Shown in pieces: positions 1-10,228 of a stretch of 64,000 nt of DNA. Under the pieces are notes generated by a model, which was not told the origin of the DNA, searched no databases, and worked only from the letters and a program-made list of their open reading frames with translations. This stretch comes from Geobacillus sp. 46C-IIa (lineage in GTDB: Bacteria; Bacillota; Bacilli; Bacillales; Anoxybacillaceae). The stretch lies in the NCBI RefSeq assembly GCF_014679505.1, contig NZ_CP061474.1, forward strand, positions 1,022,001-1,086,000. Reading direction: 5' to 3'. The position numbers were made by a program, and so were the translations under genes. The first letter of the stretch is position 1; every line of letters begins with the position of its first letter.

Positions 1-13
1 CCTCCCCGGCCCC

Positions 14-152
14 CTAGGAGGACGGTGATTTAAGGAAACATGCCGCTTCCCAGCATTATTTCTCAAATAGAGAAGCCTTGCAGCATCGATACTGCTTTTC
101 ACACGTTCGCTCGTTGATCAAGGGAAACGGCGGTTTTTCACCAGTCTTCTAG
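14..152 (+). mobile_element. 139-bp MITE-like element, copy A (diverged)
   Basis: The segment begins and ends with CTAG and its ends are imperfect inverted repeats (CTAGGAGGACGGTG against CTAGAAGACTGGTG once the right end is reversed, 10 of 14 matching). Two other segments, near 44.6 and 48.6 kb, have exactly the same CTAG-to-CTAG length and, in reverse orientation, the same outer blocks GGTGATTTAA and TTTTTCACC. The middle of copy A is clearly diverged from them. There is no coding capacity. I infer an old non-autonomous transposon-like repeat next to the broken ABC permease gene. Confidence 0.6.
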
Positions 153-184
153 GTGCTACATTCTGCAGGAGACCCGTTCTAAGC

Positions 185-1717
185 TCATAGCGCCTCGCGA
201 ATCAGCTGTTTGTCATAACGAACAGACAACACGCCAAACAGTGAATAGCAGACCGTGTAAATCGCCATCACCGTCAACATCGGCGTCCACAGTTCGGTGC
301 CGAAAAAGAACCAGCCGGAACGGACAGCAAAATAGCTGTGAGACAATCCGAGCAGCAGCGGAGCGCCGAAGTAGAACAGCTGTTTCCGCCGAATGCCCCC
401 GAGCAAGTCGCTTTCGGTGAAGCCGAGCTTGCGCAAAATGACGTAGTTCGGCCGTTCCTCTTCGCCGGCGCCCATTTGCTTGAAGTAAAGAATGCAACCG
501 GAGGTGACTAAAAAGGCGAGCCCTAAAAAGGTAACGACAAACATGATCAATCCGAACGTTTGCTTTTGGTGGCGGCTCATCATAAGCCGCGAATCGGCGA
601 TGGAGGAAAACTCCATGCGTTGAAACAACTGATCAGCCCGTTCAATATTTGTTTCGTCAGTCAGATGAATGCCGATATGCACCTTTTTCTTTTGTGGATC
701 GGTTTCTTTTTGCAAACGATCAAACATCGTTTGGTCGACGATGACGGTCGGCATGCCGTACGTGAAATGATAGTTGATGTAATAGTCTTTTTTCATCCCA
801 AGGTAATGAAGCGGGACCATGCGGCCGTTTTCTTCTAAGCGAATCGTTCCCGTTTCTTTAAACGGCAAGAATTGACGGAGCATGTCCTGATATCCCGTCA
901 GCAGTGCTTCCCCAGGCTTGACATCGATGCGGCCTGTACTTGTGTCGCTGATCACCGATAGTGGCGCGGCGGACGGCTGAAACTGGAGCCGGCTTTGGTC
1001 GTCGATGTCCAAAATCATCGAAATATCAGTCGGTGCTTCGATGACATCGATCATCGTTTCCCGATAGCGAATATCATGAGATTGCAGCGCCGCCGTAAAA
1101 CGGGCGGCATCTTTTTTGTCCGTGAACGCGAAATCCGCGGCGACGTTGTTTTTGGCCGATTGCTCGGCTGAATAGTAGGAAATATAGCTTAGTGAGATCA
1201 ACCCGATCGCGACAGCCGACACGGTCGTGATGATCGTAAGCAGCAACGCGTTTGATTTCATGCGAAACATGAGCGATGATACGGACAGCACGTCGCTGAT
1301 CGACAAATAGCCGCCTTTTTGTTTCCGCCATAGGTGGAAGAGAAAGCTAGTCGTTCCTTTAAAAAACAAGTAGGTGCCGATGATGACCGCGCCTAAAATG
1401 AACGCCATGGCCATGAATAAGCCTTGAACGCTCTTCCAGTCGCTGCTAAACAATTTCGCTGATACACTGTAGCCGCTGCCGATGAGGATGATTCCCGCCA
1501 GCCCCACGACCATGTTCCAGACGGAGATGTGTTTTGCTTCGGTTGTAGATGTAGTAAGGAACAAAGATAGAATCGTCTGTTTTTTGAGAAACAAGCGGTT
1601 CATCCCCATCATGAAGACATCGATCACGCTGAACACAATCAACGTTTGCACCAATGCTCGACCGGAAAAGGAAAGAGATGCCGCTAGCGGAATATCGATG
1701 ATTTTAAACAAAGTCAT
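185..1717 (-). pseudogene. Bce-type ABC transporter permease (FtsX family), N-terminally truncated
   Basis: The 510-residue product matches the C-terminal three quarters of BceB-type permeases, which export or sense peptide antibiotics and normally run to about 640 residues with ten membrane segments. Visible here are three or four membrane segments in the first 180 residues, a large extracellular domain (roughly residues 200-400) and three C-terminal membrane segments. The first three membrane helices expected of the family are missing. Its ATG overlaps the stop of the upstream ATPase fragment by four bases (ATGA), but that ATPase is itself cut short, so the coupling looks like the product of a deletion. 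It may be translated, but a functional transporter is unlikely. Confidence 0.75.
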
Positions 1718-2085
1718 TTCTTTTCCGCTTCTCGCTTGGGCGTTTTCGTAATCGATAAAGGCAAAAGAACATTCTCCTTCACCGTCAGCGTGTCAAGCAA
1801 ATGATACTCTTGAAAAATGAATCCGACATGGCGTTTGCGAAATTCCGCCAGCTCTCGGTCTTTCATGGCGACGATGTTCGTTCCTTCGACGAAAATGGCG
1901 CCTTCGCTCACGCGGTCGATCGAAGAAAGGACGTTGAGCAGTGTCGTCTTCCCTGATCCTGATGGGCCCATGATCGCGAGAAATTCCCCTTTTTCCACAC
2001 GCAGATCGATGCCTTTGAGCACTTCTTGTTGGTTTTTCTTTGTTCCGTAAATTTTGCGGATGTTGGTTGCTTGCAATATCGTCAT
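1714..2085 (-). pseudogene. Bce-type ABC transporter ATP-binding protein, C-terminally truncated
   Basis: This 123-residue product is the first half of a BceA/MacB-type ATPase. The Walker A motif GPSGSGKTT and the Q-loop region ([14 protein letters not shown]) are present, but it stops after the sequence KREAEKK. The signature motif, Walker B and the switch histidine, all found in the usual product of about 250 residues, are absent. The start at 2085 follows AAGGAGG; a longer frame to 2154 has no better ribosome site. With the neighbouring permease lacking its N-terminus, one deletion of roughly 0.7-0.8 kb removed the end of this gene and the start of the next. Without Walker B it cannot hydrolyse ATP normally. 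Confidence 0.8.
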
Positions 2086-2144
2086 CTCCTGTTTCCCTCC
2101 TTCGTTTCTATCATAAAAAAAATGGTTCCTTTTCTCCTTTGTTT

Positions 2145-2187
2145 GGTCGAACAAAACAAGACAGCACGTGACAGTTTTGTCACATGC
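2145..2187 (-). terminator. Terminator-like hairpin after the histidine kinase gene
   Basis: On the minus strand GCATGTGACA and TGTCACGTGC form an inverted repeat around a short A-rich loop, followed by a T-rich run (TGTCTTGTTTTG). The stop codon of the histidine kinase lies in the stem. It would partly separate the regulatory genes from the truncated ABC genes. Confidence 0.5.
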
Positions 2188-3184
2188 CGTGCATTCGGAT
2201 CAGCTCATTTTCCTTGGGAAATACAATGGTAAAGACCGTCCCGCGCCCCGGTGAAGATTCGACGTGAAAGTCAAGCAGAAGTGGTTGGGCGGCTTTTTTC
2301 GCCAAATACAATCCCATCCCCGTCGCCGCTTTATTTTCGTGTTCGGTGGTCGAGGTGAAGCCTTTGTCAAAAATGCGCGGCAAGTCCTTCGGATCAATGC
2401 CGCGACTGAAATCTTGAATTTGCAAGTGGATATGGCCGTTCTCTAGAAAACTTTTCACGATAATGTCGCAAGACTCGCTATATTTCACCGCGTTCGTCAT
2501 GATTTGCCGGATGATAAACGAAAGCCATTTGGCATCGCTGAGCACCGAGCGGACGTTCAATTGAAGATCAAAGCCGATGCCTTTTTGCATGCACCATGAC
2601 TGCAGCGGTTTGATTTCATTGATGAGAAGCGGCTTGAGCTCGACGTGTTCAATATATAAATCGTTTTCCATGTGAGGGAGCCGCCGCTGATGGAGCTGCT
2701 GATCAAGCAGCAAATGAACGCGCAGCCATTCGTACAGGAGCGATGATTTGGTGTTTTCCTCCTCGACTCGTTCGATCATGAGCCGCATGGCCGTCAGCGG
2801 CGTTTTCATTTCGTGAATCCATGTCAGCAGTTCATCTCTCTCTTGTTCCAACGCTGTTCGGCATACGGCCAGTTCCTGTTTCCATTGGTCCATTTGGCTG
2901 GCCATGGCGCGCTCAACGATGCGTTCGAACGGACTTGCCGCCTGCAGGCTGGAAGCGGGGTCCAAGGCAAGATGGCACGTTTGCCGCCGTTGATAAAATG
3001 CCGTTTCTTTTTTCCAACGGATGATGGCAAAGACGGCAAAGAGGATGGATGTTAAAAAGACGATATAAAGAGCGGAGGAAAAGGGAATCGTCGGATCAAG
3101 ATAAGCGACAAACAGAATGAACAGCTCCAGGAACACAAAGAAGACAAGCCAGCTTTTTCGTTCCATCAAGTAGTCTTTGATCAT
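2180..3184 (-). CDS. BceS-like sensor histidine kinase (intramembrane-sensing type)
   Basis: The 334-residue protein has two membrane helices in its first 58 residues with almost no extracellular loop, the layout of intramembrane-sensing kinases that detect peptide antibiotics through their partner ABC permease. The H-box [10 protein letters not shown] carries the phospho-accepting histidine at about residue 124. Next come an N-box ([13 protein letters not shown]), G1 ([15 protein letters not shown]) and G2 ([10 protein letters not shown]), so the ATPase domain is complete. It overlaps the response regulator by four bases and forms one operon with it. The partner permease downstream is truncated, so the kinase has probably lost its local sensor, unless another Bce permease elsewhere serves it. 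Confidence 0.85.
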   Translation of the reverse strand: MIKDYLMERKSWLVFFVFLELFILFVAYLDPTIPFSSALYIVFLTSILFAVFAIIRWKKETAFYQRRQTCHLALDPASSLQAASPFERIVERAMASQMDQWKQELAVCRTALEQERDELLTWIHEMKTPLTAMRLMIERVEEENTKSSLLYEWLRVHLLLDQQLHQRRLPHMENDLYIEHVELKPLLINEIKPLQSWCMQKGIGFDLQLNVRSVLSDAKWLSFIIRQIMTNAVKYSESCDIIVKSFLENGHIHLQIQDFSRGIDPKDLPRIFDKGFTSTTEHENKAATGMGLYLAKKAAQPLLLDFHVESSPGRGTVFTIVFPKENELIRMHGM

Positions 3185-3876
3185 GAGTCGATCCCCTCTT
3201 CCTTTGCCATATAGCCTTGTCCGACTTTCGTTTCGATGAAACGGCCCAAGTCCAGTTCGTCAAGCTTTTTCCGCAGCCGGTTGACATTGACAGTCAGCGT
3301 GTTGTCGCTGATAAACCGTTCGTCTTCCCACAGCTGCTCGATCAGTTCTGTCCGCGTCACAATCGTGTTTTTCTTGTTCAACAGATGTTTTAAAATCAAC
3401 AGTTCGTTTTTCGTCAACGCCACCGTTCCTTGTTCATTGGTGACCGTGCTCTTGGCATAGTCGATGGTGGCGCCGCACCACGTTTGCAGGTGGATGGGGC
3501 CTGTATTGTAATCGGACACGCGGCGGAGCAGCGCCTGAATTTTCGCGATCAGCACGTCAAAATGAAACGGCTTTTGGATGTAATCATCCGCGCCAAGCTG
3601 CATGGACATGACCATGTCGGTCGGATGGTCGCGCGACGATAAAAACAAGATCGGGACGTTCGAATGCGCGCGGATTTGGCGGCACCAGTGAAATCCATCA
3701 AATTTCGGCAGCTGGATGTCAATGATGACAAGGTGTGGCTGGCAGTGCGAAAATTCCTCCATCACCCGGCTGAAATCACGGATGCCGCAAACGTTGTATG
3801 ACCATTGTTCGAGACGTTGTTTGATTTCTTGAAACAACGTGGCGTCGTCTTCAATGAGCAAAATGTTCAACGTCAT
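3181..3876 (-). CDS. BceR-like OmpR-family response regulator
   Basis: The 231-residue protein has an N-terminal receiver domain with the acidic pair ED at residues 9-10, the phosphorylation site Asp53 in LVIIDIQLP, and the conserved Lys in QKPFHF. A C-terminal OmpR/PhoB winged helix contains the typical segment LTKNELLILKHLL. Length and composition fit BceR/VirR regulators of bacitracin- or defensin-responsive genes. It is the first gene of a leftward operon with the kinase and the two truncated ABC genes. A TATAAT-like hexamer on the minus strand at 3924-3929 may be its -10 box; I see no good -35 box. Confidence 0.85.
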   Translation of the reverse strand: MTLNILLIEDDATLFQEIKQRLEQWSYNVCGIRDFSRVMEEFSHCQPHLVIIDIQLPKFDGFHWCRQIRAHSNVPILFLSSRDHPTDMVMSMQLGADDYIQKPFHFDVLIAKIQALLRRVSDYNTGPIHLQTWCGATIDYAKSTVTNEQGTVALTKNELLILKHLLNKKNTIVTRTELIEQLWEDERFISDNTLTVNVNRLRKKLDELDLGRFIETKVGQGYMAKEEGIDS

Positions 3877-4033
3877 GTCCCCCTATCCTTTTCCACTGGA
3901 TATGGCGTGTTGTTCCGTTTTCCATTATACCTGTTTTGTGGGGAGTTTAGGGAGAAGGGGGACGATGAGATGGAAGCGATCGTGCGGAAATCAAAATTGA
4001 AAGTATATAAAACTAAAAGAATGCCAATGTAGT

Positions 4034-4058
4034 TGGAGGAATTATGGAAATTCCTCCA
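4034..4058. repeat. Perfect inverted repeat masking a ribosome binding site
   Basis: TGGAGGAATT and AATTCCTCCA are exact inverted copies separated by ATGGA. The left arm contains the GGAGG site and the loop contains the ATG of the 40-codon frame at 4044, so the hairpin would hide that ribosome site. No T-run follows, so it is not an ordinary terminator. Confidence 0.6.
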
Positions 4059-4166
4059 TCGGAAGATTTGCGGAATAAGGAATCACTTTTTGAGTTGGAT
4101 TTGGATTTTCCGACGAGGTCAGAGATTATATACACCAAAAACGTCAACATCGCAAGCCTTTCTTAA
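4044..4166 (+). CDS. Possible 40-residue small protein, unknown
   Basis: A short frame starts at an ATG four bases after GGAGG and ends at TAA. It would encode a 40-residue, acidic protein beginning MEIPPSEDLR and ending NIASLS. I recognise no family. Its ribosome site can pair perfectly with its own codons 3-5 (ATT CCT CC), which would make translation structure-dependent. The surrounding DNA is AT-rich and may be gene debris, so this could be chance. Confidence 0.25.
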   Translation: MEIPPSEDLRNKESLFELDLDFPTRSEIIYTKNVNIASLS

Positions 4167-4436
4167 ATATAAATAAAGCAAAGTAGAAAAATAAAAAACG
4201 GTGTCTTCTTGGGATGATTTTACTTTAAATGAAGTGGCAATAAAGAATTTACTTTCGATTTCTCGTTTCTCTGTCTTTACAACCATTCTCTAACACGTGG
4301 CTGAGAAGTGTAAAACACCATTTCAAATCGTCATAGCGGCATTCATTTTGCCGTACAGGTAAAGGGATGTCCTAAAGGGGAGCATCCCTATTTGATCACC
4401 TGCCGTATTTTGAACGGTCTTGCCTCTTTTCCCACC

Positions 4437-4466
4437 TTGTTCTGGAAAAGGCAGCTATGTCATAAT
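4437..4466 (+). promoter_or_regulatory. Candidate SigA promoter for the glycosidase gene
   Basis: TTGTTC and CATAAT are separated by 18 bp, ending 62 bp before the GTG start of the glycosidase. The match is moderate. The inverted repeat at 4363-4389 just upstream could be a regulator site. Confidence 0.4.
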
Positions 4467-4468
4467 GA

Positions 4469-5896
<1,428 letters not shown>

Positions 5897-5910
5897 CAAA
5901 GGAACGAGTT

Positions 5911-6669
5911 TCAGAAAAGGGCGGGGAGCTGTCCGCCCTTTTCCCAGTCTTTAGGACGGCCGTGGCGAATGTTCAACCGTTTAAAATGTTTGTCCCAAGT
6001 CACGACACCTTCTGGGGGATTCGCTTTTGCATGAGCGGCGATATACGCGTCGATGAAATCCACCTTTTTCTCGCCATAATCTCGAAGCGCCTGTTGCACA
6101 ACATCTTTTTCCTCTGTTTCGATCCCGATTCCGTTGGTAAACTTGAATAAGGCCGCGGCAATGTCGGACAGCGATGTTTGATAGACGGTGGCCAGCACCC
6201 AGCAACATTCTGCGGCGACGGGCGGATTAAGGTGCAAAATCAATTCTCCTGCTTCTACTTTCTGCAACAAGTCCCCAATTTCTTCTGCAAGCTCTTGAGG
6301 ATGGCCGGTCATGATTCGAATCACGACATTTGTGTCAATCGACAGCTTGCGAGCCACTTCGTTTTCCTCCCCGTCTTTCAATTCTTTTGCTCCCATTGTG
6401 CGATATGCTTCATCTCGGATTTCTTCAACAGGGCGGAACGGCTGCTTGGTTTTGAGAATGCCGATTAATTGTGACAAGCGATATTTCTTCGTGACTTCCA
6501 CTTTGATTTCCCCATTTTCATTGACAATAAACGTAAGATCGTCCCCTTCCGCAAGACCTAACGTTTTCCGAATTTCAGCAGGAATGACCACTTGCCCTCG
6601 GCTGGACAGTTTGCTTGTCGCTTTCATGACGATTGGCGATGGTTGATCGGAAATATTGGCTTTCTCCAT
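5911..6669 (-). CDS. AbrB-type antitoxin domain fused to a PIN-domain toxin
   Basis: One 252-residue frame carries both halves of a VapBC-like system. Residues 15-60 (MKATSKLSSRGQVVIPAEIR...) form a SpoVT/AbrB swapped-hairpin DNA-binding domain. Residues 109-235 form a PIN ribonuclease domain that keeps its acidic metal ligands: Asp112 in SIDTNVV, Glu154 in VAAECC, Asp207 in DFIDAY and Asp226 in VVTWDKHF. Such systems normally use two genes. Here there is no stop codon between them, but GGGGAGG lies eight bases before an in-frame GTG at 6357, so a separate 148-residue toxin could also be made. I chose the ATG at 6669, after AAAGGAG. The full-length fusion may be self-inhibited; both products are inferred, not shown. 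Confidence 0.8.
   Translation of the reverse strand: MEKANISDQPSPIVMKATSKLSSRGQVVIPAEIRKTLGLAEGDDLTFIVNENGEIKVEVTKKYRLSQLIGILKTKQPFRPVEEIRDEAYRTMGAKELKDGEENEVARKLSIDTNVVIRIMTGHPQELAEEIGDLLQKVEAGELILHLNPPVAAECCWVLATVYQTSLSDIAAALFKFTNGIGIETEEKDVVQQALRDYGEKKVDFIDAYIAAHAKANPPEGVVTWDKHFKRLNIRHGRPKDWEKGGQLPALF
5915..5945 (+). terminator. Terminator of the glycosidase gene, inside the toxin 3' end
   Basis: AAAAGGGCGG and CCGCCCTTTT form a perfect stem 19 bp after the glycosidase stop. The hairpin lies inside the last codons of the convergent PIN-domain gene, so those codons are constrained by RNA structure as well. Confidence 0.7.
6355..6372 (-). promoter_or_regulatory. Internal ribosome binding site and GTG start for the toxin half
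   Basis: On the minus strand the sequence reads GGGGAGG, eight bases, then GTG, in frame with the fusion. The spacing is as good as that of the annotated starts in this window. It falls exactly at the linker between the antitoxin and PIN domains. Confidence 0.55.
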
Positions 6670-6873
6670 TGGTGCGTTTCGCTCCTTTCTAAATGCTTTT
6701 ATACTTACGCTCATTGATATGTCTTATTTTTTATGTTTGATCAATTGTTGAAAATGATATTATTTTTGATGTAGTAAGAAGTTGGGTGGGGGACAACAAC
6801 CATGATGAGAATGGACGTGGAACGCTCGCCTGCGCTCATGCGAGGAAAAGGGGCTTCTCGGGTGGAAATGATC

Positions 6874-6907
6874 AAAAAGCCAGTCCCATCAAGGGACCGG
6901 CTTTTTT
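6874..6907 (-). terminator. Terminator of the cyclase-family gene
   Basis: On the minus strand GCCGGTCCC, a five-base loop and GGGACTGGC are followed by TTTTT. The TAA stop of the gene overlaps the left edge of the structure. Confidence 0.8.
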
Positions 6908-7523
6908 ACGGCTCGCGGTCAAACAGCAAGACGCGCGCCGGGGCGGCATCCGTGCCGACGAGTTTGAGCGGGGCGGCGACCATGAAATACTTGCCTTCGG
7001 GGACGTCTTTCAGCCGCAGCCCTTCGATGACGATGACGCCGGCCGAAAAGAGCGTTTTATGGGTCGGGTGGCCTTCTTGCGCCCGCTCGATGCCAAGCGC
7101 GTCAATGCCGACGCCGCGGATTGGTTTGTCGGCCAAATAGCGGGCCGCGTCTTCGGCGACGAAAATAAACTCAAAGTTAAACGCATCATCAAAGGAGTTT
7201 TTCGTTTTAAACAGAACGAAGTCGCCTTCCTGAATGTCCAGATGGGCGATGTCGTCTTTCGTGATTCGGTCGTTGACATGCGTCAAATCAAACAGTTTGC
7301 ACGGGCCGACGAGGCGGTCAAGCGGAATCGTTTCAAATGTGGCGCCGCCTTCGACCATATGGAGAGGGGCGTCAATGTGCGTGCCGGTGTGCACGTCCAT
7401 GTCAATGCGCGATTCGGTCACATAGCCGCTCGTCACCGTCGTGCGCTTCGGCTGTTTTTCCGGTTTGTTTTTGTAAACCGGCATGCCTTCATAGATTGGG
7501 GCGGTGACATCGTACATGTTCAT
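6906..7523 (-). CDS. Cyclase family protein (kynurenine formamidase-like metal hydrolase)
   Basis: The 205-residue product carries the family's metal-binding motif as HTGTHIDAPLH at about residues 45-55, which binds divalent metal in kynurenine formamidase (KynB) and related lactonases. KynB enzymes are of similar length. The start follows GAAAGGAG. No tryptophan-degradation gene is nearby, so kynurenine formamidase activity is only one possibility. The gene is transcribed alone, with a strong terminator at its end, upstream of and in the same direction as the toxin fusion gene. Confidence 0.75.
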   Translation of the reverse strand: MNMYDVTAPIYEGMPVYKNKPEKQPKRTTVTSGYVTESRIDMDVHTGTHIDAPLHMVEGGATFETIPLDRLVGPCKLFDLTHVNDRITKDDIAHLDIQEGDFVLFKTKNSFDDAFNFEFIFVAEDAARYLADKPIRGVGIDALGIERAQEGHPTHKTLFSAGVIVIEGLRLKDVPEGKYFMVAAPLKLVGTDAAPARVLLFDREP

Positions 7524-7640
7524 TGTTTTTTCGCTCCTTTTCGTTCAAGAATAGAGGGGGGCGGTTCGGCCCCGCAAGTAATTGGCTATCATTGTCAGGC
7601 AGTGGAAAAAGGGAATCGATGGTTGGCGTCGATTCGCTCA

Positions 7641-9134
7641 TTACGGTCTCGGATGCTCAATCGGCCACCAATGGAAGCCGTCTTTTTGCAATAGTTCATC
7701 AGCCGCTTTCGGGCCCATCGAGCCGGCTTCGTAGTTCGGGAAGTCGGCGGCTTTTGTGTTCGCCCAAACGTCGGAAATCACATCGACAAACTGCCATGAC
7801 GCCGCCACTTCATCCCAGTGGGTGAAGTTCGTCGCATCGCCGCGCATGCAGTCGTACAGCAGCTTTTCGTACGCTTCCGGCGTGTTGATGCCGTCGATGC
7901 AGTTGTTGCAGTAATCGAGCTTAAACGGGGCCGTCGTTGTCGCCGATTCCCCGGTTTTTTTGCCGTTTAAATGAAGGGTGATGCCTTCATCCGGCTGGAT
8001 GTGGATGACGAGCAAGTTCGGGGCGATCGTTTCGTTCGTCCGGTAGTATAAATTCATCGGTACATCTTTAAACTGGACGACGATTTTTGTCGATTTTTCC
8101 GCCATTCGTTTGCCGGTGCGGATGTAAAACGGCACGCCGGCCCAGCGGAAGTTGTCGATCATCAGTTTTCCGGCGACGAACGTTTCCGTGTTCGAATTCG
8201 GATCGACGTTCGGCTCTTCGCGGTACGCCGGCACATCTTTCCCGCGGATCACCCCGCTCCCGTATTGGCCGCGCACGAAGTATTGATCGACTTCGTCGTG
8301 CGCAATCGGACGCAGCGCGCGCAATACTTTCACTTTTTCATGACGGATGTCATCGGTCGTAAGCCGAATCGGCGGCTCCATGGCCAACAAGGCGACCATT
8401 TGCAGCATATGGTTTTGCACCATGTCGCGCAGCGCCCCGGAATGGTCGTAATAGCGGCCGCGGTCCTCAACACCGAGCGTTTCACTCGAGGTAATTTGAA
8501 TGTTCGAAATAAAGCGGTTGTTCCAAAGCGGCTCGAAAATGGCGTTCGAGAAGCGGATCACTTCGATGTTTTGCACCATTTCTTTGCCAAGGTAATGGTC
8601 GATCCGGTAAATTTCCCGCTCGGAAAAGACGCGGCGGATTTCTTCATTCAGCTTTTGGGCGCTTGCTAAGTCGTGCCCGAACGGCTTTTCAATGACGAGC
8701 CGTTTAAAGCCGCGCGTATCGGTCAGCCGCTCTGACTGCAGGCGCGATGTCACCGTGCCGAAAAATTCCGGCGCCATCGCCAAATAAAAGATGCGGTTGC
8801 CCTCTGTTTGATACGTCTCATCGAGCTGTTCAAGCAGCGCTTTTAACCGTTGGTAAGATTCGGCTTCCGTCACATCAAACGGGTGATAATAAAAATGGGA
8901 GGCGAACTTGCCGTCTGTCAGCTCTTGGTTGAGCGCCGTTTCGACGGAGTCGCGCACGTAATGGCGGAACTCATCGGCCGATAACGGGCGGCGCGCGACG
9001 CCGACGACGGCAAACCGCTCGTTCAAATGCCCTTTTTCATACAGGCGGTAAAGGGACGGAAACAGCTTCCGTTTTGCCAAATCTCCCGTCGCCCCAAAAA
9101 TGACGATGATCGATTTCGGGTTCATGTTGTCCAC
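7641..9134 (-). CDS. zwf: Glucose-6-phosphate 1-dehydrogenase
   Basis: The 497-residue enzyme oxidises glucose 6-phosphate to 6-phosphogluconolactone with NADP, the first step of the oxidative pentose phosphate pathway. The nucleotide-binding motif GATGDLAKRK is at residues 14-23, and the active-site signature RIDHYLGKE lies near residues 178-186. The length is typical. I take the GTG at 9134 as start because GAGG lies at good distance before it; the ATG three codons later is too far from it. As in B. subtilis, it lies next to the divergent rnz gene. Confidence 0.96.
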   Translation of the reverse strand: MDNMNPKSIIVIFGATGDLAKRKLFPSLYRLYEKGHLNERFAVVGVARRPLSADEFRHYVRDSVETALNQELTDGKFASHFYYHPFDVTEAESYQRLKALLEQLDETYQTEGNRIFYLAMAPEFFGTVTSRLQSERLTDTRGFKRLVIEKPFGHDLASAQKLNEEIRRVFSEREIYRIDHYLGKEMVQNIEVIRFSNAIFEPLWNNRFISNIQITSSETLGVEDRGRYYDHSGALRDMVQNHMLQMVALLAMEPPIRLTTDDIRHEKVKVLRALRPIAHDEVDQYFVRGQYGSGVIRGKDVPAYREEPNVDPNSNTETFVAGKLMIDNFRWAGVPFYIRTGKRMAEKSTKIVVQFKDVPMNLYYRTNETIAPNLLVIHIQPDEGITLHLNGKKTGESATTTAPFKLDYCNNCIDGINTPEAYEKLLYDCMRGDATNFTHWDEVAASWQFVDVISDVWANTKAADFPNYEAGSMGPKAADELLQKDGFHWWPIEHPRP

Positions 9135-9301
9135 CGTATGTACCTCGCTTTAGCCAAATTTGTCTCTTCAACTAAATCATTGTAGAGATTTGCCGGCCGG
9201 AACGCAAACATTTTACCGCTTTTTGGCGCAAAAGAAAGTTGAAAAGCACTCGGCAACATTGTACGCTAACAACAGGCAATGATGACCGAGACAAGGAGTG
9301 A

Positions 9302-10228
9302 ATGAGCTTGGAATTGCTGTTTTTAGGCACCGGCGCCGGCGTGCCGGCAAAAGAGCGCAACGTGTCGTCCGTCGCTTTGCAGCTGCTCGAAGAACGGGGG
9401 GCGACATGGCTGTTTGACTGCGGCGAAGCGACGCAGCACCAAATTTTGCATACGGCCATTCGCCCGCGCCGCATCGAGCATATTTTCATTACCCATTTGC
9501 ATGGCGATCATTTATTCGGATTGCCCGGCCTGCTTGGCAGCCGCTCGTTTCAAAGCGGCGAGACGCCGCTGACCGTCTTCGGCCCAAAAGGCGTCCGCCT
9601 ATTTGTTGAAACGGCGCTTACCGTCAGCGGGACAAGGCTTCGATATGAACTGAACATCGTTGAGATCGACGAAGGCGTCATTTTTGATGATGAGCGGTTT
9701 TCCGTCATCGCGAAGCGGCTTGACCACGGCATGCCGTCATACGGCTTCCGCGTCGTGGAAAAAGATTTGCCCGGCCCGCTGTTAGTCGACCGTCTGAAAG
9801 CGCTCGGCGTCCGCCCCGGCCCGATTTACCAACAAATTAAGCAAGGGAAAACGGTCGTGCTCGCGGATGGCACCGTGCTTGACGGACGCGAGTTTGTCGG
9901 CCCGCCGCAAAAAGGGCGGATCGTCGCCGTTTTAGGTGACACCCGTTTTTGCGAAGCGGCGATTGAGCTGGCGCGTGAGGCCGATGTCGTCATCCATGAG
10001 GCGACGTTCGCCGCGGCAGAGCAGCGGCTTGCCCGCGATTATTTCCATTCGACAACAACCGACGCGGCTGAAGTGGCGAAACGAGCCGGGGCGAAGCGGC
10101 TCATTTTAACCCACATCAGCTCGCGCTATCAGGGTGAAGCGGCGCTCAAATTATTGGACGAGGCGCGCCGCGTGTTTCCGAACACCGAGCTTGCCGCCGA
10201 TTTCGCTTCGTTTTCGATTCCGCGTTAA
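9302..10228 (+). CDS. rnz: Ribonuclease Z (tRNA 3' endonuclease)
   Basis: The 308-residue metallo-beta-lactamase fold protein removes 3' trailers from tRNA precursors that lack an encoded CCA. The signature [15 protein letters not shown] (HxHxDH) is at about residues 63-77; further ligands appear in FDCGEA-adjacent, GDTRFC and LTHISSRY segments, and the tRNA-binding exosite region follows residue 150. The ATG at 9302 follows AAGGAG. It is divergent from zwf and convergent with the NADPH dehydrogenase gene, whose stop overlaps its own by four bases. Confidence 0.96.
   Translation: MSLELLFLGTGAGVPAKERNVSSVALQLLEERGATWLFDCGEATQHQILHTAIRPRRIEHIFITHLHGDHLFGLPGLLGSRSFQSGETPLTVFGPKGVRLFVETALTVSGTRLRYELNIVEIDEGVIFDDERFSVIAKRLDHGMPSYGFRVVEKDLPGPLLVDRLKALGVRPGPIYQQIKQGKTVVLADGTVLDGREFVGPPQKGRIVAVLGDTRFCEAAIELAREADVVIHEATFAAAEQRLARDYFHSTTTDAAEVAKRAGAKRLILTHISSRYQGEAALKLLDEARRVFPNTELAADFASFSIPR

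Noticed and set aside
14..152. Conserved regulatory RNA instead of a mobile repeat
   Set aside because: The three copies lie in unrelated contexts, in both orientations, with inverted-repeat ends, which favours a MITE-like element; an RNA role is not excluded.
6906..7523. Assignment as kynurenine formamidase (kynB)
   Set aside because: The metal motif fits the superfamily, but no tryptophan-catabolism genes are nearby, so only the family name is kept.
6786..7694. Plus-strand frame of 302 codons opposite the cyclase-family gene
   Set aside because: It is the antisense shadow of a conserved gene with clear motifs; the composition is arginine-rich and no family is recognisable.
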